DNA of 64,000 nucleotides from Virgifigura deserti (GTDB lineage: Bacteria > Pseudomonadota > Alphaproteobacteria > Dongiales > Dongiaceae), in the NCBI GenBank assembly GCA_003576685.1, contig QOZR01000010.1, forward strand, positions 62,001 through 126,000, in the 5' to 3' direction. Position 1 is the first letter of the stretch. Each line of letters begins with the position of its first letter. Position numbers and translations under genes: made by a program. The notes beneath the pieces were generated by a model. The model made no database searches. It was not told where the DNA came from and saw only the letters and a list, made by a program, of their open reading frames with translations. This document shows, piece after piece, positions 32,901 through 42,252 of the stretch.

Positions 32901-33929
32901 ATGACGAAACATCCTGCCCCCGCCACCCTCGACGAGATCCGCGCCATCATGGCCGAGCTGCCCGGTCCGGATCTGGAGGCCGCGGGCGAGGCCAGCCGGC
33001 GCGAGGCGATGCTGACCAAGCCGGCCGGCGCGCTCGGCCGGCTCGAGGAGCTGAGCGCGTGGCTCGCCCGCTGGCAGGGGCGCCACCCGCCCAAGCTCGA
33101 CCGGCCGCGCATCTGCGTCTTCGCCGCGAATCACGGCGTTGCCGCGCGTGGCGTGTCGGCCTATCCGGCGACGGTGACGGCGCAGATGGTGGCGAACTTC
33201 ATCGATGGCGGCGCCGCGGTGAACCAGCTCTGCAAGGTGGCCGACGCGGATCTGCGGGTCTATGAGATGGCGCTCGACATGCCGACGGCGGATTTCACCG
33301 AGGCGCCGGCGATGGACGAAGACATCTGCGCCCGCGCCGCCGCCTACGGCATGATGGCGGTGGAGCCGGGGCTCGACCTTCTAGGCCTGGGCGAGATGGG
33401 CATCGCCAACACTACCAGCGCCGCGGCGATGATGATGGCGCTGTTCGACGGCGACGCCGCCGACTGGGTCGGGCCCGGCACCGGCGTCGCGGGTGAGGCG
33501 CTCGCCCGCAAGACGGCGGTGGTGGAGACAGGCGTCGCCCACCACCGGGCTGCCATGACCGACCCCTTCGAGGTGCTGCGCTGCCTCGGCGGACAGGAGC
33601 TGGCGGCGATCTGCGGCGCGATCATTGCCGCGCGCCTCGCCCGCACGCCGGTGCTGCTCGACGGCTTTGCCTGCACCGCCGCGGCCGCCGTCCTCTTCGC
33701 CGTCGATCCCAAGGCGCTCGATCATTGTATCGTCGCGCATGTCTCCGCCGAGCCCGGCCATCGGCGTCTGCTCGACCGGCTCGGAAAACGGGCGCTGTTC
33801 GATTTCGACATGCGGCTCGGCGAGGCCTCCGGCGCGGCGCTGGCGATTCCGATCCTCAAGGCGGCGGTCGCCTGCCACACCGGCATGGCGACTTTCGACG
33901 AGGCGGGCGTCAGCGGCAAGGTCGATTAG
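32901..33929 (+). CDS. cobT: Nicotinate-nucleotide--dimethylbenzimidazole phosphoribosyltransferase
   Basis: This 342-residue enzyme makes alpha-ribazole-5-phosphate from nicotinate mononucleotide and 5,6-dimethylbenzimidazole for the lower ligand of cobalamin. It shows TKPAGALGRLEELSAWLARW, FAANHGVAARGVSAYP, MGIANTTSAAAM and the C-terminal MRLGEASGAALAIP containing the conserved catalytic Glu. Length matches the family. It is divergent from cobS and followed 21 bases later by a YcaQ-like gene. Confidence 0.95.
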   Translation: MTKHPAPATLDEIRAIMAELPGPDLEAAGEASRREAMLTKPAGALGRLEELSAWLARWQGRHPPKLDRPRICVFAANHGVAARGVSAYPATVTAQMVANFIDGGAAVNQLCKVADADLRVYEMALDMPTADFTEAPAMDEDICARAAAYGMMAVEPGLDLLGLGEMGIANTTSAAAMMMALFDGDAADWVGPGTGVAGEALARKTAVVETGVAHHRAAMTDPFEVLRCLGGQELAAICGAIIAARLARTPVLLDGFACTAAAAVLFAVDPKALDHCIVAHVSAEPGHRRLLDRLGKRALFDFDMRLGEASGAALAIPILKAAVACHTGMATFDEAGVSGKVD

Positions 33930-33950
33930 GGCGAGGCGGAACTCTCATCG

Positions 33951-35141
33951 ATGCGTTCTGTCTCCCAGGCTGAACTGCGCGCCTTCCTGCTCGACCGGCT
34001 CGGGCTGCGCGGCCCGTTCTGGGGGGCCGAGGCGGCGGACCGGGCCGTCGATCTCGGCATGATCCAGATCGATTCGATCCGGGTCACGGGCTTGCGCAAC
34101 CACGAGCTCGCCTGGGCGGCGCGGGCCGAGAGTGCGCCCGCCGCCCTCTACGATCTTCTCTATGGTCGCGGCGCCTTCCGCGAACTCCACTATCCGCTGT
34201 TCGCCGTGCGCCGGGACTGGGTGCCGCTGCTGATTGCCGCCTTCGCCGACCTGTCGGAAAAGCAGAAGGCGGCGCGCGCGGCGCTTCGCCCGACCATGGA
34301 CCGGCTGATGAGCCATATCCGCGCGAACGGCGCCGTGACCGTCGCGCAGTTCTCGGCCGAGCGGATTCCCGGCGGCTTCTCGACGATCAAGGTGACCACC
34401 AAGGCGCTGGAGTTCCTCTATACCGACCGCGTGCTGCAGATCTGCGGCCGGACAGCGCATTTCCACCGCCGCTTCGATCTGACCGAACGGGTGGCGCCGG
34501 AGCTCGCCGGCTGGCAGCCACCGCCCGCTGCGGCCTATGAGCGCTTCCTCGTCGAGTCGGCGCTGGCCGTTCTGAAGATCGGCACGGCCGAGCAGATCGC
34601 CCGGCGCGTGGCGATCCACTACGGCCAGTGGCGCGGCGCCTCGATCCGGCGCTGGCGCGCGCTGGTCGAGGCGATGCTGCCGGCGGTCGCCCGTGCGGTG
34701 ACGGTGGCCGACCTGCCCGACGCGCCCGTCTATTGGTACCGGCCGGCGGATGAGGCGGGGTGGGACCGGGCGGCGCGCGAGAGCGAGCCCCAGGTCCGGC
34801 TGGTGCCGCCGCTCGATAATCTGCTGTTCAGCCGCGCCCGCCTCACCGAGCTGTTCGGCCTCGACTACAAGTTCGAGGCCTACACCCCGGCGGTCGAGCG
34901 CCGGTTCTATTTCGCCTTGCCGATTCTCCACGACGACGAGGTTGCGGGGCTTCTCGACGCGCGCCTCGCGGACGGCGTCTGGCAAATCCGCGGCCTGGAG
35001 CTGCGCCGCCCGGTGCCCGCCGAGGCCCTGCGGGTCGGCCTCCACCGCATCGCGCGCCTCGCCGGCGCGGCCAAGGTTGCGGTTACGACGCGCACCACGC
35101 GCGAGCTGCGCCGGGCGCTCGTCGGCCGCTGCGACGGCTGA
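33951..35141 (+). CDS. YcaQ-family winged-helix DNA glycosylase-like protein
   Basis: This 396-residue protein belongs to the HTH_42/YcaQ family, whose characterised members unhook DNA interstrand crosslinks and alkylated bases. Matching blocks are IQIDSIRVTGLRNHELAWAAR (key residues QIDSI), RELHYPLFAVRRDW and PPLDNLLFSRARLTELFGLDYKFEAYTP (key residues PLDNLL, YKFEAY). The catalytic QxD-type motif of YcaQ proteins corresponds to M-I-Q-I-D here. It follows cobT on the same strand by 21 bases but has no obvious link to cobalamin. Confidence 0.83.
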   Translation: MRSVSQAELRAFLLDRLGLRGPFWGAEAADRAVDLGMIQIDSIRVTGLRNHELAWAARAESAPAALYDLLYGRGAFRELHYPLFAVRRDWVPLLIAAFADLSEKQKAARAALRPTMDRLMSHIRANGAVTVAQFSAERIPGGFSTIKVTTKALEFLYTDRVLQICGRTAHFHRRFDLTERVAPELAGWQPPPAAAYERFLVESALAVLKIGTAEQIARRVAIHYGQWRGASIRRWRALVEAMLPAVARAVTVADLPDAPVYWYRPADEAGWDRAARESEPQVRLVPPLDNLLFSRARLTELFGLDYKFEAYTPAVERRFYFALPILHDDEVAGLLDARLADGVWQIRGLELRRPVPAEALRVGLHRIARLAGAAKVAVTTRTTRELRRALVGRCDG

Positions 35142-35144
35142 ATA

Positions 35145-35945
35145 TCATTCGCCGATCTGCAGCAGCAGGCCGCGTTGCCGCGCCAGCTTGAAGGAATAGA
35201 GATAGATCACGACGCCGAGGCCCATATAGACGGCGTTCAGCAGCATGGCGTTGGCCAGCAGCCCGGGCCGGAAGGTCTCCGTCAGCAGCAGGGCGCGCAT
35301 GCCCTCGAACACGTTGGTCGAGGGCAGCGCCCAGGCGACATATTGCAGCCAGTCCGGCAGCACCGTCACCGGATAATAGACGGCGCTCACCGGCGCCAGC
35401 AGGAAGATCACGAACCAGGCGAGGTTCTCCGCGCCCAGGCCGAAGCGCAGGATCAGCGCCGTCACCATCAGCCCGATCGCCCAGCCCATGATCAGCAGGT
35501 TGGCGAAGAAGGCGACGAGCGGCAGGCCGAGCTCGAAGACCGAGTAGTGGTAGAGCGGGATCGCGAGCAGCGCCGCCGGGGTGACGCCGACCAGCGTCCG
35601 GATCAGGCTCATCGCCATCATCGACAGCACATGCTCGATGGGCCGCAACGGGCTGACGAAGAGATTGCCCAGGTTGCGCGACCACATCTCCTCGAGGAAC
35701 GACATCGAGAAGCCGAGCTGACCGCGAAACAGCACGTCCCACAGCAGCACGGCCGACAGGAGAATGCCGAAGGCGTTCGCGATCCAGGAGCTATTGGTTG
35801 CGAGGAAGACGGTGAGGAATCCCCAGATGATCATCTGCATCGTCGGCCAGTAGGCGAGCTCGATCACCCGCGGCCATGAGCCGCGCAGCACATAGAGGTG
35901 ACGCAGCACCATCGCGCCGATGCGCCGCCCGGAAAGTCCGCCCAT
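35145..35945 (-). CDS. ABC-2 type transporter permease
   Basis: This 266-residue integral membrane protein has about six hydrophobic segments and the ABC-2 pattern of NodJ/DrrB-like exporters (SFLEEMWSRNLGNLFVSPLRP; LLAPVSAVYYPVTVLPDWLQ, key residues PVSAVYYPV). The ATG at 35945 shares bases with the ATPase stop (TAATG), showing coupling to the upstream gene. The pair would export a lipid, polysaccharide or drug-like substrate that cannot be named from sequence. Confidence 0.87.
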   Translation of the reverse strand: MGGLSGRRIGAMVLRHLYVLRGSWPRVIELAYWPTMQMIIWGFLTVFLATNSSWIANAFGILLSAVLLWDVLFRGQLGFSMSFLEEMWSRNLGNLFVSPLRPIEHVLSMMAMSLIRTLVGVTPAALLAIPLYHYSVFELGLPLVAFFANLLIMGWAIGLMVTALILRFGLGAENLAWFVIFLLAPVSAVYYPVTVLPDWLQYVAWALPSTNVFEGMRALLLTETFRPGLLANAMLLNAVYMGLGVVIYLYSFKLARQRGLLLQIGE

Positions 35946-36724
35946 TAGTCCGACGCCCCTTCCAAGGCCGGCGAAAGCCCGTCGAGCGCGCCTCTCTGGC
36001 GGTTGCGCGCGATATCGAGGAACACCTCCTCGAGGTTGGTCCGGCCATAGCGGCGGATCAACTCGCCCGGCGGCCCGCGATCGACAATGCTGCCCTGGCG
36101 CATCATCAGCACGTCGCTGCACAGCCGCTCGACCTCGGCCATGTTGTGCGAGGCGAGCAGGATCGCCGCGCCGGTCCGGTCGCGATAGGTCTCGAGATAG
36201 CCGCGGATCCAATCGGCCGTGTCGGGGTCAAGCGACGCGGTCGGCTCGTCGAGCAGCAGCACCTCCGGCTCGTTCAGCAGCGCCTTGGCGAGCGCGACCC
36301 GGGTCTTCTGCCCGGCCGACAGGCTGCCGGTGCGCTGTTTCATCAGCCGGTCGATATCGAGGTCCTCGGCCATCCGCGCGATGCGCCGGCGCGTGTTCCG
36401 CACGCCATAGAGATGCGCGTAGATCGTCAGGTTCTCGCGCACCGAAAGCCGATGCGGCAGATCGACATAGGGCGAAGAGAAGTTCATCCGCGGCAGCACC
36501 CGATGGCGATGGCGCAGCATGTCCTGGCCAAGCACGGTGATGCCGCCCGCCGTCGGCAGCAGCAATCCCAGCAGCATCGAGATGGTCGTCGTCTTGCCGG
36601 CACCGTTGCCGCCGAGCAGCGCCACGGTCGCCCCGGCGGCGACGGAAAAGCTGACGCCGTCGACCGCGGTGACCGCGTCGAAGCGCTTTGTCAGGGAGTC
36701 GACTTTGATGACGGGCGAGGACAC
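35945..36724 (-). CDS. ABC-2 exporter ATP-binding protein
   Basis: This 259-residue ATPase has Walker A GGNGAGKTTT, a Q-loop MNFSSPYVDLP, signature LSAGQKTRVALAKAL, Walker B VLLLDEPTASLDP and an H-loop LASHNMAEVERL. It pairs with the coupled permease downstream. The signature reads SAGQK rather than SGGQQ, as in many NodI/CcmA-like exporters. The 233-base gap before it (to uppP) should hold the promoter. Confidence 0.92.
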   Translation of the reverse strand: MSSPVIKVDSLTKRFDAVTAVDGVSFSVAAGATVALLGGNGAGKTTTISMLLGLLLPTAGGITVLGQDMLRHRHRVLPRMNFSSPYVDLPHRLSVRENLTIYAHLYGVRNTRRRIARMAEDLDIDRLMKQRTGSLSAGQKTRVALAKALLNEPEVLLLDEPTASLDPDTADWIRGYLETYRDRTGAAILLASHNMAEVERLCSDVLMMRQGSIVDRGPPGELIRRYGRTNLEEVFLDIARNRQRGALDGLSPALEGASD

Positions 36725-36957
36725 GAGGAAAGCTGCGGGCCTATGGCTGACAGGAACGGGAGGCGGAAACCGGCCACAAACTTAGGGAGATCGGTGCCCA
36801 ATGGCTAGGCCCTCTGGCCAGGCGGCATTAATGAACGAGGCGTGATTCGTCAGGGAATGGACGTCCCGATCCAGGGTCCTGACCCGCGCACGAAGGTCCT
36901 TGCGGCGGGCTTCCTCCATTGCGCGAATTGAATGCGAGCGTCGTGCGCCGCTCGACC

Positions 36958-37761
36958 TCAGCGGAGCAGAAGCGCGATCAGCAGGGCGCTACCGAGGGCG
37001 ATCCGATACCACGCGAAGGGCGAGAACCCATGCCGCCCGACGAAGCCGACGAACCATCGAACCACCAGAAGCGCGGTCACGAAGGCCGCCAGAAAGCCGA
37101 TCGCCACAATGAGCCCGCCGTCCGCCGTCAGTCCGGCGCGATTCTGCCACAGATCATAGACGGCTGCGCCGAGCAGCGTCGGGATGGCGAGAAAGAACGA
37201 GAACTCCGCCGCCGTCTTCCGTTCGACCCCAAGCAACAGCGCCCCCAGGATCGTCGCTGCCGAGCGCGAGACGCCGGGCACCATGGCCAGACATTGCATC
37301 AGGCCGATGCCGACCGAGAGGGCAGGTGGAAACCGCTCGATAGTGTCGATCCGCGGATTCGGCCGGGCGCGCTCGATAACCAGGATGGCGACGCCGCCCA
37401 GGATCAAAGCCACGCAGACGACATAGGGCGAGAACAGCACAGACTTGATGAAGCCGTGCAGCAGCACGCCCAGGACGACCGCGGGCAGGAAGGCCAGGAG
37501 AATAGCCAAGGCAAACCGCTGCGCGCCGGGGTCGGTCGACAGGCCGAAGGCCACGCGCGCCAGCTTGGGTGCGTAGACGACGCAGACGGCGAGGATGGCC
37601 CCGAGCTGGATTACGACCTCGAAGACCCGACCCGGCGGTCCGGAGAACCCGATCAGGTCGGCGAGCAGGATCAGATGGCCGGTGGAGGAGACCGGCAAGT
37701 ACTCGGTCAGCCCCTCGAGAACGCCCAGGATGGCAGCTTCGAGAAAGGTTTGCGCGGACAT
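36958..37761 (-). CDS. uppP: Undecaprenyl-diphosphate phosphatase
   Basis: This 267-residue membrane enzyme recycles the undecaprenyl carrier used for peptidoglycan and polysaccharide synthesis. Key blocks are ILGVLEGLTEYLPVSSTGHL containing the catalytic Glu and the PVSSTGH motif, and PGVSRSAATI with the essential Arg. Start ATG 37761 gives the usual N terminus MSAQTFLEAAI. It is divergent from the actS-like kinase gene, with a 112-base gap. Confidence 0.95.
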   Translation of the reverse strand: MSAQTFLEAAILGVLEGLTEYLPVSSTGHLILLADLIGFSGPPGRVFEVVIQLGAILAVCVVYAPKLARVAFGLSTDPGAQRFALAILLAFLPAVVLGVLLHGFIKSVLFSPYVVCVALILGGVAILVIERARPNPRIDTIERFPPALSVGIGLMQCLAMVPGVSRSAATILGALLLGVERKTAAEFSFFLAIPTLLGAAVYDLWQNRAGLTADGGLIVAIGFLAAFVTALLVVRWFVGFVGRHGFSPFAWYRIALGSALLIALLLR

Positions 37762-37873
37762 CAGCAACGCCTGGGAAGGTGAGAACAAAAATCGGCGGGT
37801 GCGCCGGAGTATATCCGAGGACGGGCGGAAAGGGGGACGATATCGTTGGCAGGTTTGCCGGTCGGCAGAGGCG

Positions 37874-39274
37874 ATGTTGGCCTTGATGCTTGCGTCCCGA
37901 CCCGGTTCGCTTTCTGATGCGCCGGTGAGCGAGACTCTGGACAACGGCTTCACCTCCATCGCCGCGAACCCGCGCGGCCGCGTGCGGCTGCGCACGCTCG
38001 TCCTGACGCGTTGGGTCGCGGTGGCGGGCCAGGCGACGGCGCTTCTGGTGGTGAACTTCGTCCTCGGCTTCGAGCTGCCGATCGTCGCGGCGATGATCGC
38101 CGTCGGCGCCTCCGCGCTCGTCAATCTCTGGGCGGCGCTGCGCCGGCCGCCGACGGCCCGGCTCGATGATCGCGAGGCGCGGCTCTATCTCGGCTTCGAC
38201 CTGCTGCAGCTCGGCGTGCTGCTGTATCTCACCGGCGGGCTGAACAACCCGTTCGCGATCCTCGTCCTCGCGCCCGTCACGGTGTCGGCGACGGTCTTGT
38301 CCCGGCGCAGCACGATCGCCCTCTCGGTGCTCGCCGTCGCGATCGTCGTGATCCTCGCCTTCTTTCACCTGCCGCTGCCCTGGCCGGACGCCGATTTCGA
38401 CCTCGAGCCGCTGTTCATCCTCGGGCTGGCGATGGCGCTGGCCTTGTCCGCCGTGTTCATCGCCCTCTATGTCTTCAGCGTCGCGGAGGAGGCGCGCCGC
38501 CGCTCGGACGCGCTGTCGGCGACGCAGATGGCGCTTGCCCGCGAACAGCGCGTCTCGGCGCTCGGCACGCTTGCCGCCGCGGCGGCGCACGGCCTCGGTA
38601 GCCCGCTCGGCACCATTGCCGTGATCGCCAAGGAGATCGCCCGCGACCTGCCGCCGGACAGCCCGCTGCGCGAGGATGTCGATCTTCTGCTCAGCCAGAG
38701 CAACCGCTGCCGGGAGATTCTCGCCGGGCTGGCGGCGCGGCCGGAAGAGACCGGCGGCGACCCCTTCGCCCGCCTGCCGCTGCCGGCGCTGGTCGAGGCG
38801 GCGGCGGCGCCCCATCGGACGGCGCGGGTGCGGCTGCTGATCGACGACGCTGCGGATGGCGGCGGGACGCTCTTGTCCGATTCGGTGCCGCCCGGGGACG
38901 CGCCGATCGTGGCGCGCAGCCCGGAAATCCTGCACGGCCTCGGCAATCTGCTCGAGAACGCGTTCCAATTCGCCGCATCCGAGGTTCGGGTTGTCATCCG
39001 CTGGGACGAGCGATACATCACCATCATGATTCTGGACGATGGTCCCGGCTTCGATCCGGGTCTGATCGACCGCCTCGGCGAGCCTTATCTGTCCGGCGGC
39101 ATCCAGGACCGCGACGGCAAGGTCATCCATATGGGTCTGGGCGTGTTCATCGCGCAGACGCTGCTCGAGCGGACCGGGGCCGCCTTGCGCTTCCGGAACC
39201 GTGTCGGCGGCGGGGCGGAGGTGAAGGCGAGCTGGCGACGCGAGGCCCTGGAGGTCGAGCCGACGGAGATCTAG
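37874..39274 (+). CDS. actS: ActS/RegB/PrrB-family redox sensor histidine kinase
   Basis: This 466-residue membrane kinase has about six N-terminal helices, the quinone-binding motif GGLNNPF (121-127), an H-box with His239 in AAAAHGLGSPLG and the redox-sensitive Cys279 in SNRCREIL. All three are hallmarks of RegB, which senses the respiratory quinone pool and controls energy, carbon and nitrogen genes through its partner regulator. The ATPase domain shows NLLENAFQFA and DDGPGFDP. ATG 37874 follows GCAGAGGCG; ATG 37886 is an alternative. The response regulator gene follows 45 bases later. Confidence 0.93.
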   Translation: MLALMLASRPGSLSDAPVSETLDNGFTSIAANPRGRVRLRTLVLTRWVAVAGQATALLVVNFVLGFELPIVAAMIAVGASALVNLWAALRRPPTARLDDREARLYLGFDLLQLGVLLYLTGGLNNPFAILVLAPVTVSATVLSRRSTIALSVLAVAIVVILAFFHLPLPWPDADFDLEPLFILGLAMALALSAVFIALYVFSVAEEARRRSDALSATQMALAREQRVSALGTLAAAAAHGLGSPLGTIAVIAKEIARDLPPDSPLREDVDLLLSQSNRCREILAGLAARPEETGGDPFARLPLPALVEAAAAPHRTARVRLLIDDAADGGGTLLSDSVPPGDAPIVARSPEILHGLGNLLENAFQFAASEVRVVIRWDERYITIMILDDGPGFDPGLIDRLGEPYLSGGIQDRDGKVIHMGLGVFIAQTLLERTGAALRFRNRVGGGAEVKASWRREALEVEPTEI

Positions 39275-39319
39275 GATGAAGACACGCCAGGCAGGACAAG
39301 TCACGGGGATGATCGCGCA

Positions 39320-39910
39320 ATGTCGGTGAAGCAGGAACCGCGACGGCAGATATCCGATGATCCGGTAGGCGGCGCCGAGACCGGCGATCGCAGCCTGCTG
39401 ATCGTCGACGACGACGCGCCGTTCCGTCAGCGATTGGCGGTGGCGATGGAGCGGCGGGGCTTCTCGGTCTCGACGGCGGAGAGCGTCGCCACCGGCATCG
39501 AGGCGGCGGAGACGCGGCCGCCGGCCTTCGCCATTGTCGATCTCCGGCTCGGCGACGGCAGCGGCCTCGAAGTCGTGTCGGTGCTACGCGAGGTTCGCGC
39601 CGATACCCGAATCATCGTCCTGACCGGCTATGGCAACATCGCTACCGCGGTGGCGGCCGTGAAGTCGGGCGCGGTCGATTACCTGTCGAAGCCGGCCGAC
39701 GCCGATGCGATCGAGGCCGCCTTGCTGGCGCTGGAGGACAAGCTGCCGCCGCCGCCGGAGCAGCCGATGACCGCCGATCGCGTGCGCTGGGAGCATATCC
39801 AGCGGGTCTACGAGCAATGCGACCGCAACGTTTCCGAGACGGCCCGGCGATTGCGCATGCACCGGCGCACGCTGCAGCGCATCCTCAACAAATACGCACC
39901 GCGGGGTTAG
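39320..39910 (+). CDS. actR: ActR/RegA/PrrA-family response regulator
   Basis: This 196-residue regulator has a receiver domain with phosphoacceptor Asp74 (AIVDLRLGDGSGLE), conserved LIVDDD at 27-32 and the Lys in LSKPADA, then a four-proline linker (LPPPPEQP) and a Fis-type helix-turn-helix NVSETARRLRMHRRTLQRIL (key residues ETARRL, RRTLQR). This short single-domain layout is the RegA/ActR/PrrA class. It is partner to the kinase immediately upstream and likely governs redox-responsive metabolism. Confidence 0.95.
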   Translation: MSVKQEPRRQISDDPVGGAETGDRSLLIVDDDAPFRQRLAVAMERRGFSVSTAESVATGIEAAETRPPAFAIVDLRLGDGSGLEVVSVLREVRADTRIIVLTGYGNIATAVAAVKSGAVDYLSKPADADAIEAALLALEDKLPPPPEQPMTADRVRWEHIQRVYEQCDRNVSETARRLRMHRRTLQRILNKYAPRG

Positions 39911-39952
39911 AGGCTTCGGCCTGCAACGCTCAAGCAGCCGGGAGAAGAGGCG

Positions 39953-40087
39953 GTGCGATCGGAGACGTGGCCGGACGGAACCGACGTCGTGCAGGTCCGG
40001 ATAGCCCGGCCTACGGACAAGCTCGAGGAGGTCGTGGCCTTCTATCGCGACGGCTTGGGGCTTCCGAATATGATACGGCAGCATTAA
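39953..40087 (+). pseudogene. Truncated VOC (glyoxalase-like) gene fragment
   Basis: The frame from GTG 39953 encodes 44 residues, VQVRIARPTDKLEEVVAFYR followed by DGLGLPNMIRQH, then TAA. This is the first beta-alpha unit of a VOC protein (compare typical RIARPT..L..V..FYRDGLGLP) and then stops; the remaining three units are missing. It lies 42 bases after actR and 11 bases from the convergent dehydrogenase gene. It is best read as a decayed gene. Confidence 0.55.
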
Positions 40088-40098
40088 CGGACGGCCGG

Positions 40099-41310
40099 TC
40101 AGTCCACGCGCTCCAGCCTATAGATCGTATCGTCGCCGGGTCGCGGGTCGCCGCGGCCGTCGCGATTGGTGGTGGTGAAGTACAGGGTGCCATCGGGGCC
40201 GACGGTCACGTCGCGCAGCCGCCCATACCGGCCTTCTCCCCACTCGTCCGCAAACCAGTGGGCGATCCGCTTGACCCGATAGTCGTCCGCTGTCTGCGCG
40301 AGCTCGATCCGCACCAGCGACTCGCTCTTCATCGTCGCCACGAAAAGTGCGCCGTCGTGGAACGCCGCATCGCCTGGAGGCACCGCGTCTTGCGTCCAGA
40401 CGACGATCGGATCGATGAAGTCGACTAGGCCGGGGGCGCCGACGACTTCCGGCCAGCCATAGTTCCCGCCCGGATCGATCAGGTTGATCTCATCATAGGC
40501 GCCGAGGCCGAACTCGCCGGAAGGCCCGTGCTCGGTCGCGAACAGGTGGCCGGTCTTCGGATGCCACGCCGGCCCCTGGGGATTGCGATGGCCGTAGGAA
40601 TAGACCGGCGAGTCGGGGAACGGGTTGTCGTCCGGAATCCCGCCCTCCGGCGTGAGGCGCAGGATCTTGCCGCCCGGCGACTTCAGATCCTGCGCGATCT
40701 CGGGCTTCGAGGCGTCGCCGGTCGTGACATACAGCATGCCGTCCGGGCCGAAGGCGAGGCCACCGCCATTATGGAACCGCGACGCGGGGATGCCGTCGAT
40801 GATGACTCGGTCGAAGCGGGCGCGGTCGCCCATATCATCGCCCATGTCGCGAAGGCGGACGACGCGGTTGGCATTGTCGCCGTCGGCGTCGCGATAGGTG
40901 TACATCGCGTAGATGAAAGGCTGCTCCGGAAAGTCCGGATGGACGGCGAGCCCCATGAGGCCGCCCTCGCCGCCGGTCACCAGGCCGACAAAGAAGTCGG
41001 TCAGGCTGTTGGCGGCGCCTTCCGTGATCTCGAACGCGGCATAGGGATGCGGCTGCAACACCCCGTCCCGGATCAGCCGGATGCGGCCAGGCCGCTCGCT
41101 GACGAGGGCGCGGCCATCGCCCAGGAAGACGAGCGACCAGGGCACCTCCAGCCCCTCGACCCACGCCACGGCGCGATAGCCGGGCGGGTCGGGGACGTAT
41201 ATGTCTTGCACCGGCTGCGGCGGAGGCCCCACGATCGGATCGGCGGAGGCGCAGGACGTGACCACGGCACCGAGAAGGGCGAAGGCCAGGAATATGACGG
41301 TCGAGCGCAT
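40099..41310 (-). CDS. PQQ-dependent sugar dehydrogenase-like lipoprotein
   Basis: This 403-residue secreted protein has a lipoprotein signal (MRSTVIFLAFALLGAVVTSC with lipobox ending at the Cys) followed by a six-bladed propeller of the glucose/sorbosone dehydrogenase family: LEVPWSLVFLGDGRALVSER, GGLMGLAVHPDFPEQPFIYA, FHNGGGLAFGPDGMLYVTTG, GHRNPQGPAWHP and TEHGPSGEFGLGAYDEIN. The catalytic-type His in the blade and Ca/PQQ-binding residues are plausibly present. Such enzymes oxidise sugars in the periplasm, but many homologs (YliI) have unproven substrates. Confidence 0.88.
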   Translation of the reverse strand: MRSTVIFLAFALLGAVVTSCASADPIVGPPPQPVQDIYVPDPPGYRAVAWVEGLEVPWSLVFLGDGRALVSERPGRIRLIRDGVLQPHPYAAFEITEGAANSLTDFFVGLVTGGEGGLMGLAVHPDFPEQPFIYAMYTYRDADGDNANRVVRLRDMGDDMGDRARFDRVIIDGIPASRFHNGGGLAFGPDGMLYVTTGDASKPEIAQDLKSPGGKILRLTPEGGIPDDNPFPDSPVYSYGHRNPQGPAWHPKTGHLFATEHGPSGEFGLGAYDEINLIDPGGNYGWPEVVGAPGLVDFIDPIVVWTQDAVPPGDAAFHDGALFVATMKSESLVRIELAQTADDYRVKRIAHWFADEWGEGRYGRLRDVTVGPDGTLYFTTTNRDGRGDPRPGDDTIYRLERVD

Positions 41311-41396
41311 CGGTCGTCCTATCGTCGCGTGTTGTCGGTCCCACCGCTGCGAATACATCAAATCAACTGTTTCGGTTGCGGCCCGGTTCCGACAGA

Positions 41397-42071
41397 TCAG
41401 GGCCGATGCAGCCACCAGCCGTCCTCGTTGACCGAGTAGATGGGCTGATAGTGGTGAATGCTGTCGGCCGGGACCACGCTCCTGATCTGGTTGTCGAGCA
41501 CCAGCGCCTTCCCATCGACATAGACGACCAGAATCGCATGGGCGAGCTGTAGATTCAGGTCCTGCAGCACGACGATGCGCATCGCTTCCGTCGGAACGTC
41601 GAGGGCGCGCAGGGCTAGGTATTTCGCGATCGCGTAGTCCTCGCAATCGCCGCTCTTGCGCAGGAACTCGAACGGTGTCGCCCAGTAGTCGTTCACGCCC
41701 CAACCCATCGAGTCGACGATATAGGGCATCCTGTTCATCTCCCGGTTGACCTCCGCGATCTGGCTCGATGGGTCGAGGTCTCGCAGCCGGTTGATAAGGG
41801 CGCGCCATCCCTCCCGGTCGCACAAGTTTGCCGCGCAGGACTTCAGCTCGGCGTGATAGCGATCGAGGGCGCCGCGCCATTTGGGAAACAGCGACAGGTT
41901 CGACGAGTGGAACTCGTGCGTGCCGAAGAGGGCCGGATAGGTTTGCACCGCCGCCGCGGCCGCAGCCTCCGGGGGAGGGCTAAGAACGAGAGGGAGCGCG
42001 ATCGCGGCCGTTCGGGACACTCGCCGAAGCCAGCCGAGGCGGCCGCGCCCGCGAAGCGCACGCCTCATCAA
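41397..42071 (-). CDS. Bacterial transglutaminase-like cysteine protease (BTLCP, LapG-like)
   Basis: This 224-residue secreted protein has an N-terminal signal (RTAAIALPLVLSPPPEAAAA) and a DUF920/BTLCP papain-like domain. The triad is visible as Cys in SGDCEDYAIAKY, His in LAHAILVVYV and Asp in LVLDNQI. LapG, a relative, cuts the biofilm adhesin LapA in response to c-di-GMP through LapD; no LapA or LapD is near, but a PAS/degenerate HD-GYP protein lies 600 bases away. The start is ATG 42071 or the next ATG. Confidence 0.87.
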   Translation of the reverse strand: MMRRALRGRGRLGWLRRVSRTAAIALPLVLSPPPEAAAAAAVQTYPALFGTHEFHSSNLSLFPKWRGALDRYHAELKSCAANLCDREGWRALINRLRDLDPSSQIAEVNREMNRMPYIVDSMGWGVNDYWATPFEFLRKSGDCEDYAIAKYLALRALDVPTEAMRIVVLQDLNLQLAHAILVVYVDGKALVLDNQIRSVVPADSIHHYQPIYSVNEDGWWLHRP

Positions 42072-42252
42072 TCGCCGCTGGCGCCACTGGCTTTTGCCTG
42101 GCCCTGAGCAAGGCGATGCTGCACCGGAGCCTCCGTTCGCAACCCAGGGCCGCCTAGGCGGCCTTACCGAGGGAACGGAAGGCTAGCGGGGCGTCTCTAA
42201 GACTTCGTTAATTCGGCGGACCGGGGTCAATTCAAGAGGACCGGGGCCGACG

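Noticed and set aside
37154..39304. 716-codon minus-strand open frame opposite the kinase gene
   Set aside because: The ActS-like kinase on the plus strand has all catalytic boxes, and the antisense product is low complexity apart from a short out-of-frame piece of uppP.
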